DNA of 41,196 bases from DAOVIY01 sp964441595 (lineage in GTDB: Bacteria; Patescibacteriota; Minisyncoccia; UBA6257), in contig CAYTXM010000001.1 of the NCBI GenBank assembly GCA_964441595.1, positions 1-41,196 on the forward strand, in the 5' to 3' direction. The translations under genes and the position numbers were made by a program. This document shows positions 24,001 through 32,263 of the stretch, one piece after another. The notes beneath the pieces are model-generated. The model searched no databases. It worked only from the letters and a program-made list of their open reading frames with translations, and had not been told where the DNA came from. Positions within the stretch are counted from its first letter, which is position 1; each line of letters starts with the position of its first letter.

Positions 24001-24051
24001 ATGATAGTAATTTCTTTTCTAATTTCCTTTCTAAAAAGTAGACCGCCTTAG
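24001..24051 (+). CDS. Possible 16-residue hydrophobic microprotein
   Basis: ATG 24001 follows a strong SD (AAAGGAGGG, 7 nt away) and encodes MIVISFLISFLKSRPP. The SD is the reason to list it; it could be a tiny membrane peptide. Confidence 0.35.
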   Translation: MIVISFLISFLKSRPP

Positions 24052-24098
24052 CAGAATGGTAAAACAAAAAAAATAAATAAAGACGGAAGCTCTTCGCA

Positions 24099-24133
24099 GG
24101 GAGGGTATAGATAATTCTATCCCTCCCTATTTT
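24099..24133 (+). terminator. Terminator of the zinc microprotein operon
   Basis: GGGAGGG (24099-24105) pairs with CCCTCCC (24121-24127), and ATAGA with TCTAT inside, with one bulged T; a U-rich TATTTTATT follows. Confidence 0.75.
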
Positions 24134-24190
24134 ATTAATTTGAATTTTATATTTTGGTATAGTATTATAGATCTATACCAATTTTTTTTT

Positions 24191-25450
24191 ATGGATATTT
24201 TAGATGATTTAAAATTCAGAGGATTGATAAATCAGGCAAGTAATTTAGATGGATTGAGAAAGGAAATGAATAAAGGGATGATATCCCTTTATTGCGGTTT
24301 TGACCCCACTGCTGATAGTTTGCACATTGGGCATCTATTGCCCATACTGATCCTCAAGCGCTTTCAAGAGGCTGGACACCAACCTATTGCTTTAGTAGGA
24401 GGAGGAACAGGCCTTATTGGTGATCCTAGTGGCAAGAAAGAAGAAAGGATGCTTAATCCTCAAGAAACAGTAGAAAAATGGAGTCAGGAACTTAAAATCC
24501 AATTAGAGCAATTTTTAGATTTTAAAAGTAAAAATAACCCTGCTTTAATAGCAAATAATTATGATTGGCTTGGTAAAATTAAAGCAATAGATTTTCTCAG
24601 GGATATTGGTAAATATTTTACCGTCTCCTATATGCTTGCTAAAGAATCAGTAAAAGCGAGATTGGAAAGTGGTATTTCTTTTACTGAATTTAATTATATG
24701 GTGCTGCAAGCATATGATTTTTTAAATTTGTTTGAAAAATATAATTGCAAGCTCCAAATCGGCGGAAGCGACCAATGGGGAAATATTACGGCGGGGATAG
24801 ATTTAATAAAGAAGAAAACAGAGAAAGAAGCATATGGCTTAACCGTTCCTTTAGCAGCAAAGGCAGATGGAGCGAAATTTGGTAAAACAGAAACTGGAAC
24901 AATCTGGCTTGACGCCAAAAAGACTACTCCGTATCAGTTTTATCAATTTTGGATAAATACTGATGACAGAGATGTGATTCAGTATTTAAAATTCTTTACT
25001 TTTTTATCTAAGCAAGAAATTGAAGATTTAGAAAAGAAAGTTCAAAAAAATCCAGAAAAGAGAGAAGCTCAAAAAACTTTGGCTAATAATATTACTTCTT
25101 TGATTCATGGTGAAGAGGCAATAGTGACAGCGGAGAAAATATCGCAAAAATTATTTTACGACGATATAAAAGATTTTTCTGAAAAAGAATTACAAATGAT
25201 TTTTGAAAGTTCTTCTCCAATTACTTTGCAAAACATAAATGAGATTGGCTTGATAGATTTATTAGTTGAAGCAAAAGTTTGTTTATCTAAAAGGCAGGCA
25301 AGAGAGGATATTCAAAACAAGATTATATTTATTAATGGCAGTATTTATAATAACGCTCAACAGACAATAAAAAAATCTAATTCTTTTTTTGATAAATATT
25401 TAGTTGTAAAAAAAGGAAAGAAGAGCTATTATTTTGTCTTGTGGAAATAG
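24191..25450 (+). CDS. tyrS: Tyrosyl-tRNA synthetase
   Basis: The 419-residue class I synthetase charges tRNA-Tyr. It has the HIGH-type motif HIGH at TADSLHIGHLLPI, the tyrosine-binding region (YMLAKESV, FNYMVLQAYDF, LQIGGSDQWGNI), the KMSKS loop as KFGKTETG, and a C-terminal S4 domain (SKRQAREDIQNKIIFINGS). The frame is open from 24140, but ATG 24191 gives the usual start MDILDDLKFRGL and avoids a hydrophobic leader foreign to the family. No SD, only a T run, before the ATG. Confidence 0.95.
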   Translation: MDILDDLKFRGLINQASNLDGLRKEMNKGMISLYCGFDPTADSLHIGHLLPILILKRFQEAGHQPIALVGGGTGLIGDPSGKKEERMLNPQETVEKWSQELKIQLEQFLDFKSKNNPALIANNYDWLGKIKAIDFLRDIGKYFTVSYMLAKESVKARLESGISFTEFNYMVLQAYDFLNLFEKYNCKLQIGGSDQWGNITAGIDLIKKKTEKEAYGLTVPLAAKADGAKFGKTETGTIWLDAKKTTPYQFYQFWINTDDRDVIQYLKFFTFLSKQEIEDLEKKVQKNPEKREAQKTLANNITSLIHGEEAIVTAEKISQKLFYDDIKDFSEKELQMIFESSSPITLQNINEIGLIDLLVEAKVCLSKRQAREDIQNKIIFINGSIYNNAQQTIKKSNSFFDKYLVVKKGKKSYYFVLWK

Positions 25451-25535
25451 AAAAAATTTGTTAGAATTTTAAAACCTATATTTATGCCAATTTAAAGTCG
25501 AAAATAATAAATAAAAAATAAAAATTAAATTTAAT

Positions 25536-26516
25536 ATGAACAAAATAAATTTATCCTGGATTCTAATTACTTTAATGCTTGCCGTCTTTTTAATTGGGTA
25601 TGGCAAAATGAATAGCGATGGTACGTCATTTTTAAGTTTTGGCAGTAAGAATGCCGAAGAAACGGTTCAAGAAGCAATTGATTTTGTTAGCGAGAATATG
25701 TTAGATGACGCTGAGGCTGTTTTGGTTTCTGTGTCTGAGGAAAGTGGAGTTTATAAATTTAAAATGAAAGTTGACACAGATGAGTTTGATTCGTATTTGA
25801 CTAAAGATGGAAAGATTCTTTTTCCTAGTGGGATTACTTTAGTAGAGCCAGAAGAAAATAATACGGCTGCAGCAAGCGAGAAAATAACTTGTGATGATAT
25901 TAACAAAACGAAAGAACCAATTTTAGAAGCGTTTGTTGTTAGTCAATGTCCATTTGGAGTGCAAATGCAGAGAGTTTTAAATGAAATTGTTAAAAATATA
26001 CCTCAAGCAGCTTCTTATATTAAAATTGAATATATGGGTGCAATTGAAGGAGGTAAAATTACATCAATGCATGACGATGAAGAAGCGCAAGAAAATTTAC
26101 GTCAGATTTGTTTGCGGGAAGAGCAGCCAAATAATTTTTGGGAATATATTAATTGTCATATTAAAGAAGGAAATATTGATTCTTGTTTACAAACAGCGCA
26201 GGTTGATGTTAGTAAGTTAACAGGCTGTTTAACAGATGGAAGCCGCGGGCTAGCTTATGCAGAAAAAGATTTTGTTAATCAGGACAAATATAAAATAACA
26301 GGTTCCCCAACTTTAATTTTGGATGGAACTAAAGTCAGTGAATTTGATTTTGGAGGAAGAACAGCAGAAGCAGTAAAAACTGTGGTTTGTTGTGCATTTC
26401 AAGAAAAACCAGAATTTTGTGACACAATATTAAGTACAGAATCGGCAAATTCAAGTTTTTCCCCTACCTATAGTTCTACAGAAAGTAATGCCGGAGGTGA
26501 CGCAATCTGCAATTAA
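25536..26516 (+). CDS. Membrane-anchored GILT/DsbA-like thioredoxin-fold protein with a single active-site Cys
   Basis: The 326-residue protein has a membrane anchor at about 7-23 and an extracytoplasmic part. Residues about 55-105 form a small domain (NMLDDAEAVLVSVSEE...YKFKMKVDTDEF), followed by a thioredoxin-like domain. Its active site is SQCPFGVQM: Cys138 followed by Pro-Phe-Gly141, so the second Cys of CxxC is absent. GSPTLILDG near 255 is the cis-Pro strand. Other cysteines (CHIKEGNIDSC, VVCCAF, FC) could pair. It lies 15 bp before the glutaredoxin gene, suggesting a thiol-redox unit. Confidence 0.75.
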   Translation: MNKINLSWILITLMLAVFLIGYGKMNSDGTSFLSFGSKNAEETVQEAIDFVSENMLDDAEAVLVSVSEESGVYKFKMKVDTDEFDSYLTKDGKILFPSGITLVEPEENNTAAASEKITCDDINKTKEPILEAFVVSQCPFGVQMQRVLNEIVKNIPQAASYIKIEYMGAIEGGKITSMHDDEEAQENLRQICLREEQPNNFWEYINCHIKEGNIDSCLQTAQVDVSKLTGCLTDGSRGLAYAEKDFVNQDKYKITGSPTLILDGTKVSEFDFGGRTAEAVKTVVCCAFQEKPEFCDTILSTESANSSFSPTYSSTESNAGGDAICN

Positions 26517-26531
26517 TTTCAGTAGATATTT

Positions 26532-26798
26532 ATGAATATAAAAGTTTATTCCACACCTGGATGCCCATGGTGTAATGTTGCTAAAAATTTTTTAAAATCG
26601 CATAATTTGGGTTTTGAAGATATTGATGTAAGTATTGATGAAAAATCTGCTCAAGAAATGATAAAAAAGAGCGGGCAAATGGGAGTACCAGTGATAGAAA
26701 TTGATGATAAAATAGTTATTGGTTTTAATAAGCCTGTTTTAGAGGAAATTTTAGGCATTAGTAAAACCATTAATGAAGAAAAGAAAGACAGCGCCTAA
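26532..26798 (+). CDS. Glutaredoxin-like protein (NrdH/Grx type)
   Basis: The 88-residue thioredoxin-fold protein has the C11-P-W-C14 active site (STPGCPWCNVAK), the cis-Pro segment MGVPVIEI and the following IGFNKPVLEEIL, the standard small glutaredoxin layout. It reduces disulfides in the cytoplasm, or serves ribonucleotide reductase in the NrdH case; which one cannot be decided here. Its 3' end overlaps the terminator. Confidence 0.9.
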   Translation: MNIKVYSTPGCPWCNVAKNFLKSHNLGFEDIDVSIDEKSAQEMIKKSGQMGVPVIEIDDKIVIGFNKPVLEEILGISKTINEEKKDSA

Positions 26799-26817
26799 TA
26801 CAAGCGCTGTTTTTTTT
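26788..26817 (+). terminator. Terminator overlapping the end of the glutaredoxin gene
   Basis: ACAGCGC (26788-26794), loop, GCGCTGT (26804-26810), then eight T's. The stem begins inside the coding region. Confidence 0.85.
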
Positions 26818-26868
26818 GAATGATTAATATTAATTATGGTATAATTAAAATATACTTATTTTAATTTC

Positions 26869-26897
26869 AACGTTCTTGAGCGAAGCGAAAGGTCGTT
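26869..26897. repeat. Small palindromic repeat, GAGCGAAGCGAA type
   Basis: AACG...CGTT ends enclose TTGAGCGAAGCGAAAGG. The core resembles those of the elements at 30598-30659 and 35645-35674. A TATAAT at 26902-26907 follows at once and may be the -10 for the next gene. Confidence 0.45.
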
Positions 26898-26923
26898 ATG
26901 TTATAATGAAGTAGTTAAGAAAC

Positions 26924-27607
26924 ATGAAAAAGAGATTTATTTATTCGGCAGTTTTGATTATAGTTGGCCTTGGGTTAGTTCTTTGGGGCGTGCCTTTAAC
27001 ACTTTTTGCTCCTCAGAAAGCTCCATCTACACCTCCAACAACTCAGCATATTGTTAATGATAATTTAACTAATATTACTATGGAAAAAAAGATTTTAATG
27101 GTGGTAGCTTTTAAAGATTTTCAAGATGAGGAATATTTTATTTCCAAGGAAGTTTTAGAAAAAGCCGGTTTTTTTATTGATACAACTAGTACTGAAAAAG
27201 GAATAGCTGTGGGGACTCAAGGAGGTGAAGCAGTGATTCATATTGGAATGGATGAAATTAATTTGGAGAATTATGAAGCAATTGTTTTTTGTGGTGGATC
27301 TGGTATGGCTAATGAATTAGAAAATCAAGATTTTCATAAATTAATTAATGACTTTTATAAAAATAACAAAGTAGTAGCCGCAATTTGTATTTCCCCTGCT
27401 CTTTTAGCTAAAGCTGGAATTCTGGAGGATAAAAAAGCGACTGTTTGGTCGTCCGCATTAGATAAAAGTTTTATAAAAGTTTTAGAAGAAAATGGGGCAA
27501 TATATCAAGATAATTCAGTTGTAATTGATAATAAAATTATTACTGCGAATGGTCCGGACGCAGCCGAGGAATTTGGAAAAGCAATTAAAGAATTATTAAG
27601 TAATTAA
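26924..27607 (+). CDS. Membrane-anchored DJ-1/PfpI family protein
   Basis: The 227-residue protein has an N-terminal membrane anchor or signal (about 5-27), a Pro/Thr linker, and then a DJ-1/PfpI domain from about 54. The nucleophile elbow is AAICISPALL with Cys155; the acidic partner on the FQDEEYF segment is plausible. FCGGSGMANEL and ANGPDAAEEFGKAI are typical. The family includes proteases, chaperones and glyoxalase/deglycase-type enzymes; activity cannot be told. The extracytoplasmic placement is less usual. It follows two thiol proteins. Confidence 0.85.
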   Translation: MKKRFIYSAVLIIVGLGLVLWGVPLTLFAPQKAPSTPPTTQHIVNDNLTNITMEKKILMVVAFKDFQDEEYFISKEVLEKAGFFIDTTSTEKGIAVGTQGGEAVIHIGMDEINLENYEAIVFCGGSGMANELENQDFHKLINDFYKNNKVVAAICISPALLAKAGILEDKKATVWSSALDKSFIKVLEENGAIYQDNSVVIDNKIITANGPDAAEEFGKAIKELLSN

Positions 27608-27629
27608 AATTTAAAATTGTTTAAATAAT

Positions 27630-28637
27630 ATGCGTATTAGTATAAATGGTTTTGGAAGGATAGGGAGAGCATTTTTTCGATTGGCCCTTGAAGAATCTGA
27701 TATCCAAATTGTCGCGATTAATGATTTAGCTGATTTAGAGAATTTAGCTTATCTTTTGAAAAATGATACTGTTTACGGAAAATTTGATAAAAAAATTGAA
27801 ACACGAGGAAATTTGCTTGTTATTAATGGTAAGGAAATCCCATTTTATCAGGAAAAAGACCCAAAAAATCTTCCATGGAAAGATTTAAAAATTAATATAG
27901 TTGTGGAAGCTACGGGAGTATTTAGCGACTACATTAAAGCCAGAGCGCATATAGAAGCCGGCGCAAAAAAGGTTATTATTACTGCTCCTGCAAAAGGAGA
28001 AGAAGATAAACAGGGAAAGACTGTTTTATTAGGGATAAACGATGAAGACTTGGCAAAATTTGATGTTATTTCTAATGGTTCTTGCACAACTAATGCTGTA
28101 GCGCCAGTTATGAAAATTTTGCAAGGAAAAATTGGAATTCAAAAAGCGGTTCTTAATACAATTCACGCTTATACCTCTACTCAACGATTAGTGGACGGCC
28201 CTAATTCAAAAGACTGGAGAAGAGGAAGATCAGCTAGTCAGAATATTGTTCCTTCTAGTACTGGGGCGGCTAAATGTGTTGGTAAGGTTATGAAAGATTT
28301 AGATGGAAAATTTGATGGTATAGCTTTGAGGGTGCCAGTTGTCTGTGGTTCTATTGCTGATATTACTTTTGTTTCTGAGAAAGATACTTCTGTGGAAGAA
28401 ATTAATAAAATTTTTAAAGAAGCGTCAGAGACGAAAAGTTGGGAAGGTATTATGGAGGCAACAAATGAGCAATTAGTTTCCTCTGATATTATTAAAACTA
28501 TTGCTCCCGCAATAGTTGATTTAAGTTTTACTAAAGTGATAGATAAAAATTTAGTAAAAATTTTAATTTGGTATGATAATGAATGGGCTTACTCATGGAC
28601 ACTGCTTCAACAGATCAAAAAATTATCATTAACTTAA
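27630..28637 (+). CDS. gap: Glyceraldehyde-3-phosphate dehydrogenase, type I
   Basis: The 335-residue glycolytic enzyme oxidises glyceraldehyde-3-phosphate to 1,3-bisphosphoglycerate. The Rossmann start is ISINGFGRIGRAFFRLAL. The catalytic motif is SNGSCTTNAVAPV (Cys152; the usual first Ala/Ser is Gly here). The STGAAKCVGKV, LRVPV and WYDNEWAYS blocks are all present. It opens a gap-rpiB-rpe group of central carbon genes, 3 bp before rpiB. Confidence 0.97.
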   Translation: MRISINGFGRIGRAFFRLALEESDIQIVAINDLADLENLAYLLKNDTVYGKFDKKIETRGNLLVINGKEIPFYQEKDPKNLPWKDLKINIVVEATGVFSDYIKARAHIEAGAKKVIITAPAKGEEDKQGKTVLLGINDEDLAKFDVISNGSCTTNAVAPVMKILQGKIGIQKAVLNTIHAYTSTQRLVDGPNSKDWRRGRSASQNIVPSSTGAAKCVGKVMKDLDGKFDGIALRVPVVCGSIADITFVSEKDTSVEEINKIFKEASETKSWEGIMEATNEQLVSSDIIKTIAPAIVDLSFTKVIDKNLVKILIWYDNEWAYSWTLLQQIKKLSLT

Positions 28638-28640
28638 ACA

Positions 28641-29075
28641 ATGATTTATTTAGGAACTGATCATCGCGGATATAATTTAAAAGAAGGTCTTAAAAAATTT
28701 TTAGAACAGGAAAAAATTAAATTTCAGGATTTGGGTAATTTAAAATATAATGAAGAAGATGATTATCCTGATTTTGCGAAGAAAGTTGCAGAGAAAATAT
28801 CTTCTAATCCAAAAGAAGATAAAGGTGTTCTTATTTGCGGAACAGGCATTGGGATGAGTATTGTAGCTAATAAATTTAAAGAAGTAAGAGCAGGTCTTTG
28901 CCTTTCTGGCTATATGGCAAAAAGGGCTGTAGAGGAAGATGATATTAATATTTTATGTTTAGCAGCTGATATCACTGATGCTGGAACAAGTGAAAAGATT
29001 ATTAAAGAATGGCTAAAAGCAAAATTTAAAAATGAAGAACGTTACAAAAGAAGAATAAAAAAAATTTATGTCTAA
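28641..29075 (+). CDS. rpiB: Ribose-5-phosphate isomerase B
   Basis: The 144-residue enzyme interconverts ribulose-5-phosphate and ribose-5-phosphate. It has GTDHRGYNLKEGL at the start and GVLICGTGIGMSIVANK with the catalytic Cys, then RAGLCLSGYMAKRAVEEDDINILCLAADI. Length fits RpiB/LacA. It overlaps rpe by 8 nt, so the two are likely translated together. Confidence 0.95.
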   Translation: MIYLGTDHRGYNLKEGLKKFLEQEKIKFQDLGNLKYNEEDDYPDFAKKVAEKISSNPKEDKGVLICGTGIGMSIVANKFKEVRAGLCLSGYMAKRAVEEDDINILCLAADITDAGTSEKIIKEWLKAKFKNEERYKRRIKKIYV

Positions 29076-29709
29076 ACTCATTCCAGTCATTAATACCAAG
29101 ACAACACAAAAACTTAAAGAAAGAATCAAGTTATTAAAAGATTTTGATGGGATTTTTCAGATTGATATAGCTGATGGTAAATTTACTTCTTGGAAAACAT
29201 GGAATAGTCCCGAGGTTTTAAAAAAAATCAAAAAAATAAAAGGAAAATTTGAGCTACACTTAATGGTTTTTAATCCTGAACAGGTTTTACCTTCTTGGCT
29301 GGAAACTTCTCCCAAGAGAGTTATTATTCATTATGAAGCAATAAAAGATTTTGCTTATATTTACGAGCTTTGCCACAAAAATGGAGTAGAGCTAGGCATA
29401 GCTATTAATCCGGAAACTCCATTTACTGTTCTTGATGAATATTTAAAGAAAATAGATATTATTATCGCGTTAGGAGTAACTCCAGGCCCTTCTGGTCAGA
29501 AATTTGAATGGTTTGTATTAGATAGAATTAAGGAATTTAAAACAAAATACCCTAAAATTTTATGCGAGATAGATGGCGGGGTAAATGAAGAAAATTTAGC
29601 AGAGATTAAAAAGTCAGGCGTGGATTTTATAGCAGTTGGTTCAGCTATTTTTGATGAGAAAAATCCATTAATGAAAATTGAATGTTTTAAAAAGATGTTA
29701 GGTGAGTAA
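29068..29709 (+). CDS. rpe: Ribulose-phosphate 3-epimerase family protein
   Basis: This 213-residue TIM-barrel protein has recognisable blocks: FQIDIADGKF (metal-ligand strand, usually H.D.MDG.F), FELHLMVFNPEQ, VIIHYEA, LGIAINPETP, ITLGVTPGPSGQKF-like, CEIDGGVNEENL and FIAVGSAIF. The first catalytic block is divergent (IDIADGKFTSWKTW), so the exact substrate is a little uncertain. It would link ribulose-5-phosphate and xylulose-5-phosphate next to RpiB. Confidence 0.85.
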   Translation: MSKLIPVINTKTTQKLKERIKLLKDFDGIFQIDIADGKFTSWKTWNSPEVLKKIKKIKGKFELHLMVFNPEQVLPSWLETSPKRVIIHYEAIKDFAYIYELCHKNGVELGIAINPETPFTVLDEYLKKIDIIIALGVTPGPSGQKFEWFVLDRIKEFKTKYPKILCEIDGGVNEENLAEIKKSGVDFIAVGSAIFDEKNPLMKIECFKKMLGE

Positions 29710-29742
29710 ATCGCTATAACCTTGCTTTTTTAGGGATTTTTC
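29708..29742 (+). terminator. Probable terminator after rpe
   Basis: AAATCGCTA (29708-29716) and TAGGGATTT (29731-29739) pair except for one central G-G mismatch, followed by T's. It overlaps the rpe stop. Confidence 0.55.
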
Positions 29743-29761
29743 GTTAGAATAAATAAACAAT

Positions 29762-30496
29762 ATGACAAATTTAACCTTAAAAGTGAAAAAAAGGATTGTT
29801 TTTGGTAAGCAGAATAAGCTCCTTCGAGAGCAGGGTTTTATTCCAGCTGTTCTTTATGGGAAGAAAACTCCAGCTTGTTCCTTGCAAGTAAATACTCAAG
29901 ATTTTAAGGATGCTTATAAAGCAGCCGGGGATACAGATATTATTAATTTAATAATTGTTGATGAGAAAGAGAAACAAACAAAAAGTGTTTTGATTCAGAA
30001 TGTCAGCAATCATTTTTTAGATGGTTCGTTTCTTCATGTAGATTTTTTTGAAGTAGAAATGGATAAATCAATAACAGCTCGTATTCCTGTTAACTTTACT
30101 GGTGAATCACCAGCTGTAAAACTTGGTGGAGTTTTGGTTAAACCAACGAGCGAAATAGAGATTGAGGCATTGCCAATGGATATTCCTCATGAAATTATTG
30201 TTGATATTTCTTCACTCACGGATTTTGACCAGACAATTTATATTAAAGATATTAATTTTTCTGCGAAAGTGAAAGTTTTGATTAATGAAAATACACCAGT
30301 TGTAACAGTAAACGCTCCAATTACAGAAGAAGAGCTTGAAAAAGAACTTGGAGGAGATCAAACTGTGGAAGAAGTAGAGGTAGAAGGCGAGAAAAAAGAA
30401 GAAGAAGAGGGAGAAGGTGGAGAAGTTGAAAAAGAAAAAAAGGAAGAGGAAGATTCTGAAAGTGACGATTCTAAAAAAGGTAGCGATAAAAAGTAG
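29762..30496 (+). CDS. rplY: 50S ribosomal protein L25/general stress protein Ctc
   Basis: The 244-residue protein is the two-domain form of bL25. The N-terminal 5S-rRNA-binding domain (about 1-90: LREQGFIPAVLYGKKTP, VLIQNVSNHFLDGSFLHVDFFEV) is followed by the TL5/CTC C-terminal domain (about 95-185, ITARIPVNFTGESPAVKLGGVLV). The last about 55 residues are almost all Glu, Lys, Gly, Ser and Asp, a disordered charged tail comparable to that on S16. No SD. Confidence 0.94.
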   Translation: MTNLTLKVKKRIVFGKQNKLLREQGFIPAVLYGKKTPACSLQVNTQDFKDAYKAAGDTDIINLIIVDEKEKQTKSVLIQNVSNHFLDGSFLHVDFFEVEMDKSITARIPVNFTGESPAVKLGGVLVKPTSEIEIEALPMDIPHEIIVDISSLTDFDQTIYIKDINFSAKVKVLINENTPVVTVNAPITEEELEKELGGDQTVEEVEVEGEKKEEEEGEGGEVEKEKKEEEDSESDDSKKGSDKK

Positions 30497-30512
30497 TAGC
30501 AAAATCTTTAAA

Positions 30513-32018
30513 ATGATTATTAAGTCCATTTATAGAAAGAAGGTTAAAGATATTTTCTTTTCTTCAAAGAAAGAGATTATAAAGAAAAAACGCAAAACAA
30601 GAATCTGCGCACTCTTTTCGCAGAACCTTGTTTTCTCACTTCGTTCTAAAATAACAAGGCAAAGATTTGTTTCATTGCTAATTTTTTCTTTTTTTCTTTT
30701 TTCTATTATTCAATCCAGTGTAACAGCGCCAATCTTTTTTCAATCAAAAGAAGCAGAAGCTTTATATGATGAAGAACGAACTAAACTACAGAACGAATTA
30801 GAATCAGTTGAAAAAGAAATAGCCGAATATGAAAAATTAATAGCTACGACAAAACAAGATAAGCAAACTCTTCAAAATAAAATTGATGAATTAAGAAGTA
30901 AAGCGTCAAAATTAAGCCTCCAAATTAAATCTACTAATCTTAATTTACAATATCTTGATGTAAGGATTGATGAAACAACAACTTCTATTATTAAAACTAG
31001 CGATAAAGTAAGCGCAACTAAAGAAAATTTAGCAAATTCCCTACAATCTTTTTATCAATTAAAGCAGGTATCGCTTTTAGAAATATTGTTAGGGTCAGGA
31101 ACAATAAGCGAGTTTTTTGATTATTCCAATGCCCTTAATAATATTCAGGAAAAAATCCAAGAAAGTATTGAAGAGCTTGAAGCTTTAAAATCGACCTTAA
31201 ATCAACAAGGTCAAAAATTAAGCAGTGACAAAGATGAAACTCAAAAATTATTAGCAATGCAATTACTCCAGAAGAATGATTTAAAGGCAACAGAGAGTGA
31301 AAAAGTTAATCTTTGGCATATTACTGATGGGAATGAAGATAAGTATCAGACAATGTTGTCTGAATCAAGGCAAAGAGCAAATGAAATAAGGGCGCGTATT
31401 TATCAATTAATTGGAGTAAAAACTCAAGTTAATTTTGGCGAAGCATTGGAAATAGCTAATTGGGTAAGTAGTCGTACAGGAGTAAGGCCAGCTCTTCTTT
31501 TAGCTGTTTTAACCCAAGAATCTAATTTAGGACAAAATGTAGGAACTTGTAATCGTCCTGGAGATCCTCCAAGTAAAAGTTGGAGAGAAATAATGAAACC
31601 AACCAGAGATCAACAGCCGTTTTTACAAGTTTGCAAGGAATTAGGATTAGATCCTAATACAACTCCTGTTTCCTGCCCAATGTTCAGCAGCGGAAAACAA
31701 GTTGGTTGGGGAGGGGCAATGGGACCAGCTCAGTTTATCCCTTCAACATGGATGGCTTACAAGGATCAAGTATCTAAAATTACAGGCAATAATCCTGCTA
31801 ATCCTTGGGATATTAGAGATGCTTTCGTTGCCGCTGCCTTATATTTAGCCAAATGGGGGGCAACTAAACAAACAAGAGACGCAGAATGGCGCGCGGCAAT
31901 GATATATTTTTCCGGATCTACTAATACGCGTTATCGTTTTTACGGAGATAGTGTATTAGCGATAGCTGATAGGTACGAGAAAGATATTGCTTATCTTAAA
32001 GAATTAGCCAGTCGTTAA
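30513..32018 (+). CDS. Coiled-coil secreted protein with lytic transglycosylase-like domain
   Basis: About 501 residues from ATG 30513 (the frame is open further upstream, inside rplY). A long basic N-terminus (1-about 50), part of it encoded by a palindromic repeat, precedes a signal/anchor segment (about 51-70, FVSLLIFSFFLFSIIQSS). A coiled coil of PcsB/EnvC type (about 85-280) follows, then an SLT-like domain: VLTQESNLGQN with the likely catalytic Glu, and GGAMGPAQFIPSTW. It probably cuts or remodels peptidoglycan during division, with the coiled coil as regulator. Confidence 0.88.
   Translation: MIIKSIYRKKVKDIFFSSKKEIIKKKRKTRICALFSQNLVFSLRSKITRQRFVSLLIFSFFLFSIIQSSVTAPIFFQSKEAEALYDEERTKLQNELESVEKEIAEYEKLIATTKQDKQTLQNKIDELRSKASKLSLQIKSTNLNLQYLDVRIDETTTSIIKTSDKVSATKENLANSLQSFYQLKQVSLLEILLGSGTISEFFDYSNALNNIQEKIQESIEELEALKSTLNQQGQKLSSDKDETQKLLAMQLLQKNDLKATESEKVNLWHITDGNEDKYQTMLSESRQRANEIRARIYQLIGVKTQVNFGEALEIANWVSSRTGVRPALLLAVLTQESNLGQNVGTCNRPGDPPSKSWREIMKPTRDQQPFLQVCKELGLDPNTTPVSCPMFSSGKQVGWGGAMGPAQFIPSTWMAYKDQVSKITGNNPANPWDIRDAFVAAALYLAKWGATKQTRDAEWRAAMIYFSGSTNTRYRFYGDSVLAIADRYEKDIAYLKELASR
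30598..30630. repeat. Palindromic repeat inside the coding region
   Basis: CAAGAATCTGCG (30598-30609) pairs at 10 of 12 positions with CGCAGAACCTTG (30619-30630). Bases 30601-30630 match the reverse complement of 35645-35674 at 27 of 30 positions. An overlapping second hairpin uses CCTTGTT (30626-30632) and AACAAGG (30653-30659). Confidence 0.65.
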
Positions 32019-32054
32019 AAAACTTAAACTTTTAAACATTTAAACTTTTCTATT

Positions 32055-32255
32055 ATGCCTCAATGTTATTTTTGTCTTCAAAATAAAAAAGATATAGATT
32101 ATAAAGATGTGGAGACATTAAAACGTTTTATTTCCAGCCAGATGAAAATTTATCCTCAAAGAAAAACTAATCTATGCGCTAAGCATCAGCGTTTATTAAA
32201 AAAAGCTGTAAAAAGAGCCAGAGTAATGGGTCTTTTACCTTTCATTAACTATTAG
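32055..32255 (+). CDS. rpsR: 30S ribosomal protein S18
   Basis: The 66-residue bS18 contains CYFCLQNKKDIDYKDVETLKRFIS and KIYPQRKTNLCAKHQRLLKKAVKRARVMGLLPF, the standard pattern (Y.D...L..FI...GKI.PRR.TG.C..HQR.L..AIKRAR...LLP). Three cysteines plus His suggest a zinc-binding form. It is separated from rpsF-ssb, its usual neighbours, which lie 4.5 kb downstream. Confidence 0.93.
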   Translation: MPQCYFCLQNKKDIDYKDVETLKRFISSQMKIYPQRKTNLCAKHQRLLKKAVKRARVMGLLPFINY

Positions 32256-32263
32256 ATTTTGTA

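Noticed and set aside
24044..24100. tRNA-like string (CTTAGCAGAATGGTAAAAC) after the last microprotein frame
   Set aside because: It looks like a D-arm but no acceptor, anticodon or T stem can be built around it.
24140..24190. Upstream in-frame start for tyrS
   Set aside because: It would add a hydrophobic leader foreign to tyrosyl-tRNA synthetases and overlaps likely promoter DNA.
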